Assembly: GCA_037576215.1 (NCBI GenBank)
Contig: JBANDB010000001.1
Span: 6,944,001-7,008,000 of the forward strand
Source: Armillaria gallica
Taxonomy: Eukaryota; Basidiomycota; Agaricomycetes; Agaricales; Physalacriaceae
Direction of reading: 5' to 3'
DNA: 64,000 nt
In this document: piece by piece, positions 46,658 to 57,945 of the stretch
How the letters are laid out: each line of letters starts with the position of its first letter
Position numbering within the stretch: position 1 is the stretch's first letter
Position numbers and translations under genes: made by a program
The notes under the pieces: generated by a model
The model's input: only the letters and a program-made list of their open reading frames with translations
Database searches by the model: none
What the model was told of the DNA's origin: nothing

Positions 46658-49600
46658 GTGAGAATTTCGAATTTTCAATCGCCAGAAATTTCTTTTGGTG
46701 CCAGCGCATATATGACGCCAATGACGAGACACAGGACTGCAGTGGATTACACTGAAACTGGAGACATGACCAGTGAACAGGAAGGCATGGCACCTGATAA
46801 CAGTGCTGAGGAAGATGGGGAATACCTGCCGAACAACGGCAATCCTGCCTTGAGGCGGTCAAAGAAGGTGACTGGCAAGAAGAAGAAGAAGGGCAGGCTT
46901 ACACTTGATGTACAACAAGTGTCTGACCATGAGAACATATGGGATGGCAAGGTGGTCAACCAGGAGAGCATTGCCCCCATAGACGATGAAGAATGTGACG
47001 GGGAATACTCCATTGACGACATGAGTAATGGTGCTCAGACCTACGACCTAGAAGCCTTGCTTGGGAGCCAGAGCCCATCATTGACTGGACGCACAGACAC
47101 AACTGCGAACCCGACATCTGGATCACTATTTGGGGAAGGGTACATACCCGTACTGGGGTTCCAACCGAACTCAGCATTTGACAGTGTACGATGACCCTCG
47201 GCAGCGCAGATACCATGCCCCGCATCGGGAGACCAGTGGCGACATGACCCAGTAAAACCTGCGGTCACCCATGTGCCTGAACCTGACAAGGTAAAACCTG
47301 TTGAACCGGTGACAGTACAGTCTAGAATGGCATCGCAGGTGAGCACTCACTCATGAATGCACATGATACCGGGAACACCACCACAACCATCTAGGAGTGT
47401 CTCTCCAGAACTAGTAGGGTGCAAATTGAACAAGGACACGGAAGCCGATGCACACACCGCCGTCGCAGAGTACTTGAATGATGAAGAAGCATCGAGAACG
47501 GCTGTCCGGGGAATGCTGGCAAAATTGTCAGAGTACCAGTTGGCTATTGTATGAGGAGCAGCCCACACTCAAATGGAACAAGTCTTCAGAAGGCTAGGAT
47601 TCAGTGATATAAGTAGGAACTCCAATGAATACATCCGGCAGTACAACACCGAAATAACTACTCTATTGATGGGGCATGGCATGTGCCTAGCCGCAGAAAC
47701 CTCAGAGACTGACCCACAACCTGGGCCCATGGAACCCATAATGGGTAAACTATCATTCGAAGAACAACGTCACAATATTGAGGCACGAATGCATAAAGGA
47801 AAGGAAACCAAACAGGCAGATCCAGTGGACGATGGCATCAAGCCTGGACCACAATTGCCATGTAAAAGCAATAATGGTATGCCCATACCGAGAGTCCCAG
47901 TAGTTGAACCAACTGGCTCCACAAAGATCAAGACTGAGGATACGACTGGGCTGAAGACTGGGCCAGATGAGTCACCAGACAATGTGAAGAACTGCATAGC
48001 ACTCCAGTGGATAAGGCTTAGCCAGATAAGAGATGGAATGCACCCTACTGTATCTGACCAAGGCATCATTTTCAATGATAACAATAACCCATGGATGCGT
48101 TCTAAAAGTCACGGCAACCAGAATGATGATCGCAACTCAAAGAAGACACCTGACGACACTGGGAGAAGGCGGGATAAAATTGGAGGACCCAAAAATAATA
48201 GGAATAATGGGGAAAGAGGTGGCCCCTCAGGAAAACGACTGGGAGGACCACCAGATGACCCCGGTGATGATGGAGAGGACGACGAGGGATCAGATGACAA
48301 CAACAACAATGCGTTGAGAGGCAACCCATTCATACCACGGTTCCAATCCAGGGACATATCCACAGCGCCCACAGCAAGATCACTAGAAGTGAAAGCTTGA
48401 CACACCGAGCGCAAATTTCAGCAAATAGTTGAATTTATACATCAAAATCTGGAGCATAAACTGTCCATACCGAATGGTGCGAAAGGCACTCGCCTGGATG
48501 TGAAACATATGAAGAAATATGATGGAACTCCATCACGGGAGGTGTTGTGGGAATGGCTATGGAGCGTGGTGTTCTCGTACCGAACATCCCAATTGGGAGG
48601 CCCCGATCGCAATGAGGAAAGGGTCCTGATATTGGATTCCTTATTAGAGGGATGAGCGAAGGCATGGTTCCAGAGGGAGATTAGCAAACTGGGAGGCCCG
48701 AGGCCCACCTTCGTGGATATCATCCTCACACTGTATGCCTGTTTCATCCACAATTCCATGCTGCAGGATGCCCGTGATGCTTTCAGAGTAGCAAGATGGG
48801 ATGAGGAGGACAATATGGTCCAAGGGTGGAAGGATACCCTTCAACAGCTCATCAATGATATGGATATTGCACCAGATGAGTACTCCATCAAGAATAAGTT
48901 TATGATTGGCCTACCAGTCAATATCAGGAATGGTGTATTTGCCGATAAACTATCCATTGAGTACAACAACCTGGAGGAATTGTACCAATCCACCCTGGAT
49001 GTTGAGTACACCCTCAAGGCTGAACAGCGCTTTACAAAACCTAGCCGGGCCCCTTGACTGTCCAATGAGGATAAATGCCCTGCACTCCAGGATACCCATA
49101 TCGTGAAAGGGCGAAGGATTACATTCCTGAAAATGAGTGCCCCATACACACCGCTCCCCTCAGCAGCCAGGATTGGTGCCACAAACACAGTGGGTAATAA
49201 GGTGGGAGCCCTCCTGGCGATGGTGAAACCAGTTCCAAATCGGAACACTAGACCTGACCAAAAGGCAGGACCAGGGAATGATCGTAAACCAATGGAAAAG
49301 ATTTGTTTCCGATGTGGACAGCCAGGGCACATCGTGTCCAACCCTATATGCCCAGAGCATGGAAAGAAGCCGACGTATGATCAGCTGTGCACCGCACACA
49401 GTATCATTATGGATGTGATGTCAGACACAGTCAGGGCTGAAGATCACCCCCCAGCGGGTACTGATTCTGATGATCGTGAGGTGTTGGATGAGGAGATGGA
49501 ATACGAATTCTACAAGGCGTCCGATGATGCAGGCTCTACCGGTGATGATAGTGATCCGCTTCATAGTGAACACTTGCACCGTATGGCTGAGGATGATGAG

Positions 49601-49921
49601 AATACTAACTCACCCTTCACCAACTCAGACGACGGGAGCAACGACTCCGATGATATCATTGTGTACGGTCGCCCTGCACCACGGGATGAGACGATGGAGA
49701 CAATACCACTGTTTCAGTTTGGAGGTGCGATACCTAGCAATGTACTCAAGTACAGCACAGCAATAAGGATGGCTGGCACACTCACCACCTGCCCAGATCA
49801 CGAGGAAATGGCAGCAATGACAGAGAGCCAGGGGGAACCGCAGTGACAGGGAAAAGTTCAACTGAGAATCAGTAAAGAACCAGGGAAATGACCTACACCC
49901 AAGGACAAACATTGTCTGGTA
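46658..49921 (+). pseudogene. gag: Gag polyprotein with in-frame TGA stops
   Basis: Forms the particle and binds the element RNA. One reading frame runs the whole way, broken only by TGA codons at 47192, 47354, 47552, 48398, 48653, 49055, 49844 and 49889. The start is uncertain: the frame opens at 46658, but MTPMTRHRTAVDY at about 46713 is another choice. The N-terminal part is acidic with a lysine run (KKVTGKKKKKG). The retrotransposon-gag core is at about 48510-49050: MKKYDGTPSREVLWEW, LLEG-stop-AKAWFQREI, MIGLPVNIRNGVF, YNNLEELYQSTLDVEYT. A zinc knuckle CFRCGQPGHIVSNPIC lies near 49306. An Asp/Glu-rich stretch follows. The stop before AKAWF sits where Arg is usual. Confidence 0.9.
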
Positions 49922-52065
49922 ATGCTGATCAACATCAACGGGCTGGATGCTGTTGCCTTATGGGACAGCGGTAGCACGTCAACTGCGATGTCCCCTGCGT
50001 TTGCTGATATCTCGAAGGTCCTCATGTTATGGCTATCAAACCCGGTAGTGCTGCAATTGGGGACAGTAGGGAGTCGAGCGAAAATAAATTTCGGCACCAT
50101 GACCTCAATCAGAACCACCAGTGTCATGCCTGCAGCGTGCCTAAGGGTGTATTTTTGCAAAAGGTCATACCTTACACTTTAGCAATGCAGAGGCATCGCG
50201 AGTGGGCTGACAGTGCAAGTAACACGCGAAGAAGCAAGGTAACCGAGGTAGAGAGCTCTATAACAGAAAAAGGAAGCAACGGAATTAAAACATAAGGACT
50301 TCGTTGTTGCACTGTACCTTATGGGCATGCACAGCAACAAGGCCGAAGGGCGAGCTAGATTGTCAACCCAACCGTTTGCAATAGAGGACTCAGCTGGAGT
50401 GGGATGCGCTTGTACGCGGGCTGAGGCTAATTTAGATAACGACGTGTCTGTAATCTATGATGCGTGGTCCCTGGAGATCCGGAAAAACGATATCACATGT
50501 GGGGTAATCAAGAGAACCCCGGGCATGGCCTAGAAACAGGCTTTGGCCAATGGAAGTAGCGAGCAGACTCGAAATCCGAAGCATTCCTTGGTTACCGAGT
50601 CTAGAATATGAAGCTGTCACCTTCGGAGCAGAACCGAAAGCCGAATATGAGGGGTGATCGGTGATCGAGGATTAAGCAGTCATTGAGTACAAGTCAGCGA
50701 GCTACTCTGCTGCTAGGGCGAACGACATCGACATCGCTTAGCCCTTTGAGGATACTAAAAGGAGGCCCAAGCGGCGCTCTGCCAAGAGCGTTGCGCCCAT
50801 TCGGACGAAGAAGTATCGGCAGACAAAGGAAGTAAATTACTAAAAGACCGTTTGTAATAATCAATTCCCCGTAGTATAAGTAGGTAGAATTTCACGTAGT
50901 AAAAAAAGATACCTACCTCCCACGTACAGTAATAAAGTTTCAGTTTGGATCTGGACTTGTTGCGACATGTAAGAGTTAGTAGCTTCGAGCATCAGCTAGA
51001 ACACAAGTTTAGCGAGCTCACAGAGAAATAGAACAAGAGAAACCTTTTGGATAAAAACTTCGGTTTACTTGAGATAAGAAGGAGATTCGGGGCAGTGACG
51101 CTGCACCCATCTTGAGAGTTTGCTGAGATAAATCTGAGAGAAAAGCTCTGTTCCTTTTCTGGTTCAGTGTAAAAAAAAAAAAAAGAGAATTTGTGTTGTG
51201 TTGGCCTCCGTGTAGGTCTAGAAGTAGTTGCAAGGGAATCAGCCAGCTTGAGCTGTTCTAGCAGTTGCACGAAGTGTGACAGGTGTGCGCAGTTGGACCT
51301 TGTGGCACCGTTGTTAGGGCGAGCGCACTGTGTGTGAAGACTTGTGGGGACGGTTCTGAAAGTAATTAAGACTTGAGTGGGAGTGCCGAGGGCCTCCATC
51401 GTGACGAGTTTGGGAGTCAGGTTTAGCCACTAAGAGAAAGGCGGCGTCGCGTGCAGATTAGATCTAGCGGCGAGTCGTACTTAGCGAGCTCACTGACCAA
51501 ACTTGGTCAACTTGCGGATCTACGCATCCGTGTGTTCCGACTATTGGAATATATTTTGCCTCAAGGGTTGCGTGGTTCACCGTGCCCTCTTGTAAAAAGC
51601 TCTGAAGAGCTAGAGAATTTGAGACTAGCTTGAAAATACTACGTTGTTGCGCGTATCGTTCTAGCGAGCTCACTGAGAGAAATTGGGATACTGTCGGCAC
51701 GCAAGTGGAATTAAAATCCTTGCTCCCCTCTGCACTTAAGGAGATTGTGTGTGTGTGTGTTTAGTGGGGTTGAGTTGAGTTTGGTGTGTGTTCACGCTAG
51801 GCCATGCTCAGTTTCATGGGTGCCCGTCACCAGCCTCGTCACCGGGTTCATGGGGAAGGAATATTTTGATGTTGTGAACATCGATAAATACGATGTGATT
51901 GTCGGTACACCTTTCATGCACTGCAACAAGGTCGTCTTGGACTTCGAACAGAAACGCGTCGTTGTCAACGGGCACCCTCTGGCTGGAGAGATTATCGATG
52001 GTGAGGAAGCCAATAAGATAGCCCAGAGGTACAGGCTCAGGAAGCCAGAAGGGGATGTGAAATGA
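49922..52065 (+). pseudogene. Retroviral-type aspartic protease, split by an insertion
   Basis: Cleaves the Gag-Pol polyprotein. The first half (to 50121) has the catalytic box ALWDSGSTSTAMSPAF, then VVLQLGTVGSRAKINFG. The second half (from 51829) has EYFDVVNIDKYDVIVGTPFM and VVLDFEQKRVVVNG, then a TGA at 52063. The 1.7 kb insertion lies between IRTTS and LVTGFMGK. Removing the insertion and one copy of ACCAG rejoins the two halves in one frame, which fixes the insertion point exactly. Confidence 0.9.
50122..51828. mobile_element. Putative solo LTR (1.7 kb) inside the protease
   Basis: Flanked by ACCAG on both sides (50117-50121 and 51829-51833). It starts TGTCATGCC and ends CCCGTC, or ..GTCA if the duplication is counted as four bases, so TG..CA ends are possible. 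The distance between the duplications (1712) explains the observed shift of reading frame across the gap. A TATA-like GTAGTATAAGTAGG (about 50872) and AATAAAG (about 50931) fit LTR promoter and poly(A) signals. AGCGAGCTCAC recurs at about 51011, 51483 and 51664. No long protein frame, and no terminal direct or inverted repeat, was found. It could instead be a non-autonomous element of another class. Confidence 0.65.
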
Positions 52066-52606
52066 CTACATGGGTGCATGATAGAAGATGTTGATGACGA
52101 CAATGACAATGCAGATAACAGACCCGCAGCAGGGAACACTGAATTGCTGAATGATGAGACTGTGGGTATCAAACCACAGCACACCTCGACAGCTCGAGCA
52201 CAAAGAAGCGACATGAACACAGGTGCCGCAACGGCAGGAGAATTAAACCACGATAACGACTATTGCCAACCAACTTCGTCAAAGGTTCTAATAGAGGACA
52301 TGGTTACTGACGAGGACAACGAGATGCACTTCCAGGAGCACCACCACCCGGAAGAGGAGGATGCACCTTCCCTGAAGAAACAATGATTCTAGGATCAACC
52401 TGTGATACCCGAATATATGGCCTGGCCAGGCGATGGTAGAATGCCACTAGAATGGAATATAATGATTAGTGATGTCTGTGGATTGGGATTGCTCAGTGAT
52501 AACGGGTTGGGTGTCATGTCAGATGACTCGAGTGATACAGACAATGATGGAGATGATACCCCACCCTCGATGCCTATGCAGGCACCTGTAGCAGGCACTT
52601 TCATAC
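52066..52606 (+). pseudogene. Protease-RT linker of the Gag-Pol frame
   Basis: Continues the protease frame through an acidic, low-complexity region (DVDDDNDNADN, EDNEMHFQEHHHPEEED), a TGA at 52384 and a TAG at 52390, then MAWPGDGRMPLEW and SSDTDNDGDDTPPSMP. The reading reaches FIHQSLSIDW, where the palindrome begins. Such linkers are common and poorly conserved. Confidence 0.65.
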
Positions 52607-53795
52607 ATCAAAGCCTGTCAATTGACTGGTCACCTAAATAAAGCAATTCTGTCACTGTGACTAGAGCAGGATATTGTCACACCCTCCCCTTTGATAGCTG
52701 TTGCACTGCCACCTCCCTCTCTGCTCACTGTCAGGGTCCTCTGCCCTCCCTCTCATTGCTGCGCTTTTTTTTTTTTTTTTTTTTTTTTTCTTCCTTTTTG
52801 GGAATGTTGCTCCAAATGCCTCCAGAATGTTTGTGAGCCTTATTTCCACCCTCCTGCTCACTGTTTTGGGTGGAACTTTGAGATTTAAGGTCTTCTAAAA
52901 ATATATTATGGGTTAGTAAGCTGACCCCGCCCCTTGCGAGTGCCTGGAGGCTGGATTTGGCCTCGGGAGACTGGATGTAGTGTGGCAGTGCAGCCAATTG
53001 ATGAGATCAGCCATCAATATCAGGCTATTTTCAGACAAATCTGGGATTGGGGTGGTTTCTGGGTACTGGATGGGCCAGGGGATAGTACTAGTATATGAAT
53101 ATATATAAATAACATAAAAGCGAGCCCTCTGGTGAGATATGGGGGCCCTGGGGAGGGGTAAAAAGGGTAAAATAGTGGAAAATAGCAGAAAATCACTGAA
53201 AATTATAAATTTTCTGCTATTTTCCACTATTTTACCCTTTTTACCCCTCCCCAGGGCCCCCATATCTCACCAGAGGGCTCGCTTTTATGTTATTTATATA
53301 TATTCATATACTAGTACTATCCCCTGGCCCATCCAGTACCCAGAAACCACCCCAATCCCAGATTTGTCTGAAAATAGCCTGATATTGATGGCTGATCTCA
53401 TTAATTGGCTGCACTGCCACACTACATCCAGTCTCCCGAGGCCAAATCCAGCCTCCAGGCACTCGCAAGGGGCGGGGTCAGCTTACTAACCCATAATATA
53501 TTTTTAGAAGACCTTAAATCTCAAAGTTCCACCCAAAACAGTGAGCAGGAGGGTGGAAATAAGGCTCACAAACATTCTGGAGGCATTTGGAGCAACATTC
53601 CCAAAAAGGAAGAAAAAAAAAAAAAAAAAAAAAAAAAGCGCAGCAATGAGAGGGAGGGCAGAGGACCCTGACAGTGAGCAGAGAGGGAGGTGGCAGTGCA
53701 ACAGCTATCAAAGGGGAGGGTGTGACAATATCCTGCTCTAGTCACAGTGACAGAATTGCTTTATTTAGGTGACCAGTCAATTGACAAGCTTTGAT
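52607..53795. repeat. Near-perfect 1.19 kb palindrome
   Basis: Arms of about 587 bases (52607-53193 and 53209-53795) are reverse complements with very few mismatches: one at 52615/53787 and one near 52998. Both arms carry a run of exactly 25 T or A. The loop is only about 15 bases (CACTGAAAATTATAA). The outer ~22 bases of each arm (ATCAAAGCYTGTCAATTGAC) are element coding sequence of the linker, so the inverted copy includes host sequence. ATTGACTG reappears at 53803-53810 just outside the right arm. The mirror open frames in the arms are not genes. Confidence 0.95.
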
Positions 53796-53810
53796 ACATA
53801 CTATTGACTG

Positions 53811-56800
53811 CTAAGGCTGATACAGGTGGAGTCAGCTGGGCGCTACGAATTCACGAGGGCCCGCTACCTGAGTAAGAAGTATCGGGAGTACCTGCACCAG
53901 AAAATCATGGTAGGATCCAAACTAGGATCTGATGACATTGTGGAAAGACTGGCATGGATGCACGATACGAATGAGCACAGGAACCACTGAGCTGAACAAG
54001 CGAAACATGAACCACGCACCTCGAGAAAAGGGAAGGAGAAGGCTGTGTACCACGACGGCGACATACCTGAACTGAGACAGCACTGGCACAACGAGTATGA
54101 AGATCTGCTCCAGGGCATACCAGAGAGCATGCCCCCATTCAGGGAGGTAAACCACGAAATACCTCTAATCGACCCAGGAAAGAAGTATCATTACCATTTG
54201 CCCCATTGTCCCAACTCATTGAAAGCCGAATTCAATGAGAAGGTCGAGAAATATATGAGAGTGGGATGGTGGAAACTTACAGCTGCCAATCAGGCAGCAC
54301 CGATGCTATGCCTGCCAAAGAAAGACCGGCATCTCTGGACAGTGATTGATTGCCGACAGTGTAATGAGAATACCATGAAAGACATTACACCCATGCCAGA
54401 CCAGGATGGGATTTGGGAAGACATGGCAAAGGGGAGATACAGATCAAAAATTGACCTGTCTGATGCATATGAGCAAGTTCACATTGTTCCCGATGACATC
54501 TGGAAGACAGTGTTTGCAACAATTCGGGGAACATTCACGAGTGCCGTTATCCAACAGGGGGATTGCAATGCCCCCGCCATGTTCCAAAGGCTAATGACAT
54601 CCATTTTTCAGGACATGATTGGAGTCTTCATGCATGTCTATATTGATGACATATTCATGTTTTCTGACTCAATCAAGAAACATGAAGCACATTTACGCAT
54701 CATATTCAAGCGGTTATGCCAACATACATTATACTTGAAGTGGATGAAGTGTGAACTCTATGTGGAATGTATGGATTGCCTCAGGTATATCATCGATAAT
54801 GATGGCCTGCATGCCGATGAGGATAAACTTACTCAGATCATGGAGTGGCGGATGCCACGTACCTATCATGACATTCAATGTTTTGTAGAGCTAGTGCAAT
54901 ACCTCTCTGCATTTCTTCCAGACATCACAGCATACACAGGACCGTTACTCACCATGACACAGAACGGCAATGTGTTTAACTGGTGCCCCATACACCAGCG
55001 CTGCTTTGATATGATAAAGATCATATGCAACAAGACTCCGGTCCTCCGCCCCATAGACCCTTGATGTGATGACCCAATTTGGATCATATGCGATGCCTCT
55101 AAATCCAACATCAGTGCAATGTATGGTCAGGGACAATCTTGGCAGACTTGCCATCCAGCAGGGTTTATGTCGAAGAAGTTCACCAGTGCACAGCACAACT
55201 ATCACATACACAAACTGGAGACACTGGCCATACTGGAGGCCCTAATGAAGTGGGAAGATAAGTTAGTAGGGTACAGGGTCCATGTAATTACGGACCACAA
55301 AGCTCTTGAATTTTTCAAGATGCAGTCCAACCTAACGGGTAGGCAAATGAGATGGATGGACTATCTCTCACGGTTTGATTTTGATATCACCTACATTAAA
55401 GGAGAGAACAACAAAGTTGCTGACTGCTTATCTCGGTACTATGAGAACGATGGTGAGGAGGACATTCTGCCTGCACAAGAATATGTGCGCGCCGATGCTC
55501 GTATCGATCCTGCGGGGGAGGACCTGCCCCCTGATCGGTTTGTAGAAGTCATGGGTAACACCATCGAAATATGGGCCATGCAAGAAGAAGAACGCCGACG
55601 GTCCTGGAGACTACAGGAGAGGCTTGAGATTCGGGATCTCAAAGCACAAGACCTCGCAGAGAAACCTGCAACACCACCTGATGCACGATCTGACACAACA
55701 GTCAATACTGACATGGATATCACAATTGAGATGATGTTACATTCGGGTCCACACCTGGACCTAGTATTGCACGTGGATGATGGATTCACTACTAGTATTA
55801 AGCAAGGGTACATGGAGGATGCCCTATTCAAGATCGTGTTAGACACCCCCATGGAACACCGACAATTCACTATCGAAGACGGACTCATATGGATGATGAG
55901 TCATACTGGCGAACACGTACTCTGCATTCCAAGAGCGAAACATGGGAATCAGTCCCTACAAGGCATGATATTAGACCAGGCTCACTGAACATTGGGACAC
56001 TATGGATTTCAGCATACCTCCGAATATGTTCCGCGATGGTACTGGTGGCCAAGATTGGTGACCAACACAAAAGAATTCTGCAAGACATGTATTGAATGCC
56101 AGCAGTGTAAAGGGAGCACAAAGACCCCAAGCGGGAAGCTACACTCACTGCCTATCCCTATGAAGCCTTGGGAATCCATCGGGATGGACTTCATTGGCCC
56201 ATTCCCAGAGGTACGATCAGACGATGGCAGGCAGTTCAACTACCTTTGGGTGGTGGTGTGTCGAATGATGAGCATGGTTCACCTGATCCCAGTGCACACC
56301 AGTATGATGGCGCGACAGCTATCTGCAATATACATGAGGGAAATTGTTTGCCTTCATGGCTTGCCCATATTGATCATCAGCGATTGAGACCCGAAGTTTA
56401 CTTTGAAATGGTGGCGCAAACTACACAGGATGTTGGGGTCACAACTGTTGATGTCCACCTCTTTCCACCTGCAGACAGATGGGATGACCGAAAGGATGAA
56501 TAGATCAGTAGGTCAGATCTTCCGGGCAGGACTATGCCCCGACCAGAAAGACTGGTATGTGAAGGTTGACATGTCTGAGTTTGCAATCAATGCAAGCATC
56601 AGTGATACAATGAGGTACGCACCGTTTGAACTCAATGGTGGCCACATGCCCTCAATGCTCTGTGAACTGGGTTCAGCCGATAAGGTGGTCCCTGGGGTAC
56701 ATAAATTTGCAGAAATGGCGCTATCCAACTTGGCAGACGTGCATGATGCTATTATAGAAGCTCGGGTTTTCCAGATGCACTGTGCAAACAAGAAAAGGGG

Positions 56801-57335
56801 GGAGGACCCACCTATCTAAGCTGGAGATTTAGTATACTTATCAACAAAAAACTTGAACATACCCAAAGGCAGAGCACATAAACTGTGCCTGAAGTTCGTA
56901 GGCCCATACCAGGTCTGGGAGGCACATCCAGCCACTTCCAATTATACATTGGAGCTGCCACTGGTGTTACAGGCCAGGAACATCCATCCTAGGTTCCACA
57001 TTAGCTTGCTGCACCCATACCATGCCAATAATGACTTGTTATTCCCAAATCAGGCTCAGCCAGAACCCTATGACTTTGGTGCTCCAGATGACACCGAATG
57101 GTTCATCAACGATATCCTGAGCCACAGATGGATGGCAAGAGGAGCACTGGAACTCCACGTTCGCTGGAGCTTAGGCGATACCACTTGGGAGCCTCTTGAG
57201 AATTGCAAAGACTTGGCTGCACTCGATCATTATCTGGAAATAATGGACGTTAGGTGGCCCTGGCAACTGCCGAAGAAGCCCAAACATTCTGGTGACCCCG
57301 CACTTCCATGTGGTCGTGCCACCAGGCAGCACTAA
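53811..57335 (+). pseudogene. pol: Pol: RT, RNase H, integrase, chromodomain
   Basis: One frame, interrupted by TGA at 53988, 55062, 55986, 56385 and TAA at 56817, with no frameshift. RT: DCRQCNENTMKDITPMPDQD, YRSKIDLSDAYEQVHI, VIQQGDCNAPAMFQRLM and the catalytic box YIDDIFMFSDS. RNase H: ICDASKSNISAMYGQ, KLETLAILEALMKWE, VITDHKALEFF and NNKVADCLSRY. Integrase: an HHCC finger (H..H at LGHYG, CKTCIECQQC), catalytic residues in GMDFIGPFP, IISD and MTERMNRS, then the GPY/F-type segment KFVGPYQVWEAHP. Chromodomain: EWFINDILSHRW..LHVRWSLGDTTWEPLENC, which targets insertion to chromatin. Each stop sits where Arg (CGA) is likely. Upstream AGRYEFTRARYLSKKYREYL belongs to the same frame. Confidence 0.95.
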
Positions 57336-57444
57336 GTTGCCTACCAATCCTGACATGGAGTGAACAGCATCGAAAGTATTTTCACGTCGATGATCCTTCA
57401 AAAAGGATGAGGGGGAGGCCCTCAACGCTTGCTCTCTTTCCACA

Positions 57445-57945
57445 ATGTTGAGGCTCAGCAGATTACTCGCTCTTTTTTGCATTATGGTCATCTGCATCAC
57501 CACACCTAGCGATGGCCCAAGTACGAATACCAATTGGCCGACAGCACCTCCCTCCTCTTCAAACGATGGTGGAAGACAGCCGCCCCAACAGAACCAGAAC
57601 AGTCAGATGGTGCCCTTTGGGAATTTTCCACCCAACATGGTGCCACCAATTGTGCAGCCTGCAATTGGCTGGCCGAATCCATACACCTACGTGCCATTTG
57701 GGCAGCCGGCGCCATTTGGATTCATGCCACAGCAACCACCACCAATGTTTTATGGTGGGTATGGACAACCAATGGGCATGGTTGGGAATACAGACACTAC
57801 ACCATACACAGGTGAGGAAGTGCCCATGACGGTGGATGCCACTACTAATCATGTACCCATAGATGATGGGCATACATGCATGCACGAACGATCGCACCCT
57901 GAGACAGCACCTCATGCTGCACAGAAAGGCCTTTGCCTATGCTAA
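57445..57945 (+). CDS. Proline-rich ORF after the chromodomain
   Basis: A 166-residue frame starting MLRLSRLLALFCIMVICITT, a hydrophobic N-terminus that could act as a signal peptide or anchor. It is followed by a Pro/Gln/Asn/Met-rich region (PPSSSNDGGRQPPQQNQNSQ, then PFGQPAPFGFMPQQPPP). It occupies the place of env in retroviruses but has no env-like features beyond the hydrophobic start. Its end lies in a 12-base hairpin stem (57935-57990), where the next insertion probably begins, so the original C-terminus may be the ORF at 60.85 kb. Confidence 0.5.
   Translation: MLRLSRLLALFCIMVICITTPSDGPSTNTNWPTAPPSSSNDGGRQPPQQNQNSQMVPFGNFPPNMVPPIVQPAIGWPNPYTYVPFGQPAPFGFMPQQPPPMFYGGYGQPMGMVGNTDTTPYTGEEVPMTVDATTNHVPIDDGHTCMHERSHPETAPHAAQKGLCLC

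Noticed and set aside
52661..53741. Matched pairs of open frames on both strands around 53.2 kb
   Set aside because: They are mirror images created by the palindrome and include poly-lysine/poly-phenylalanine from the A/T runs.
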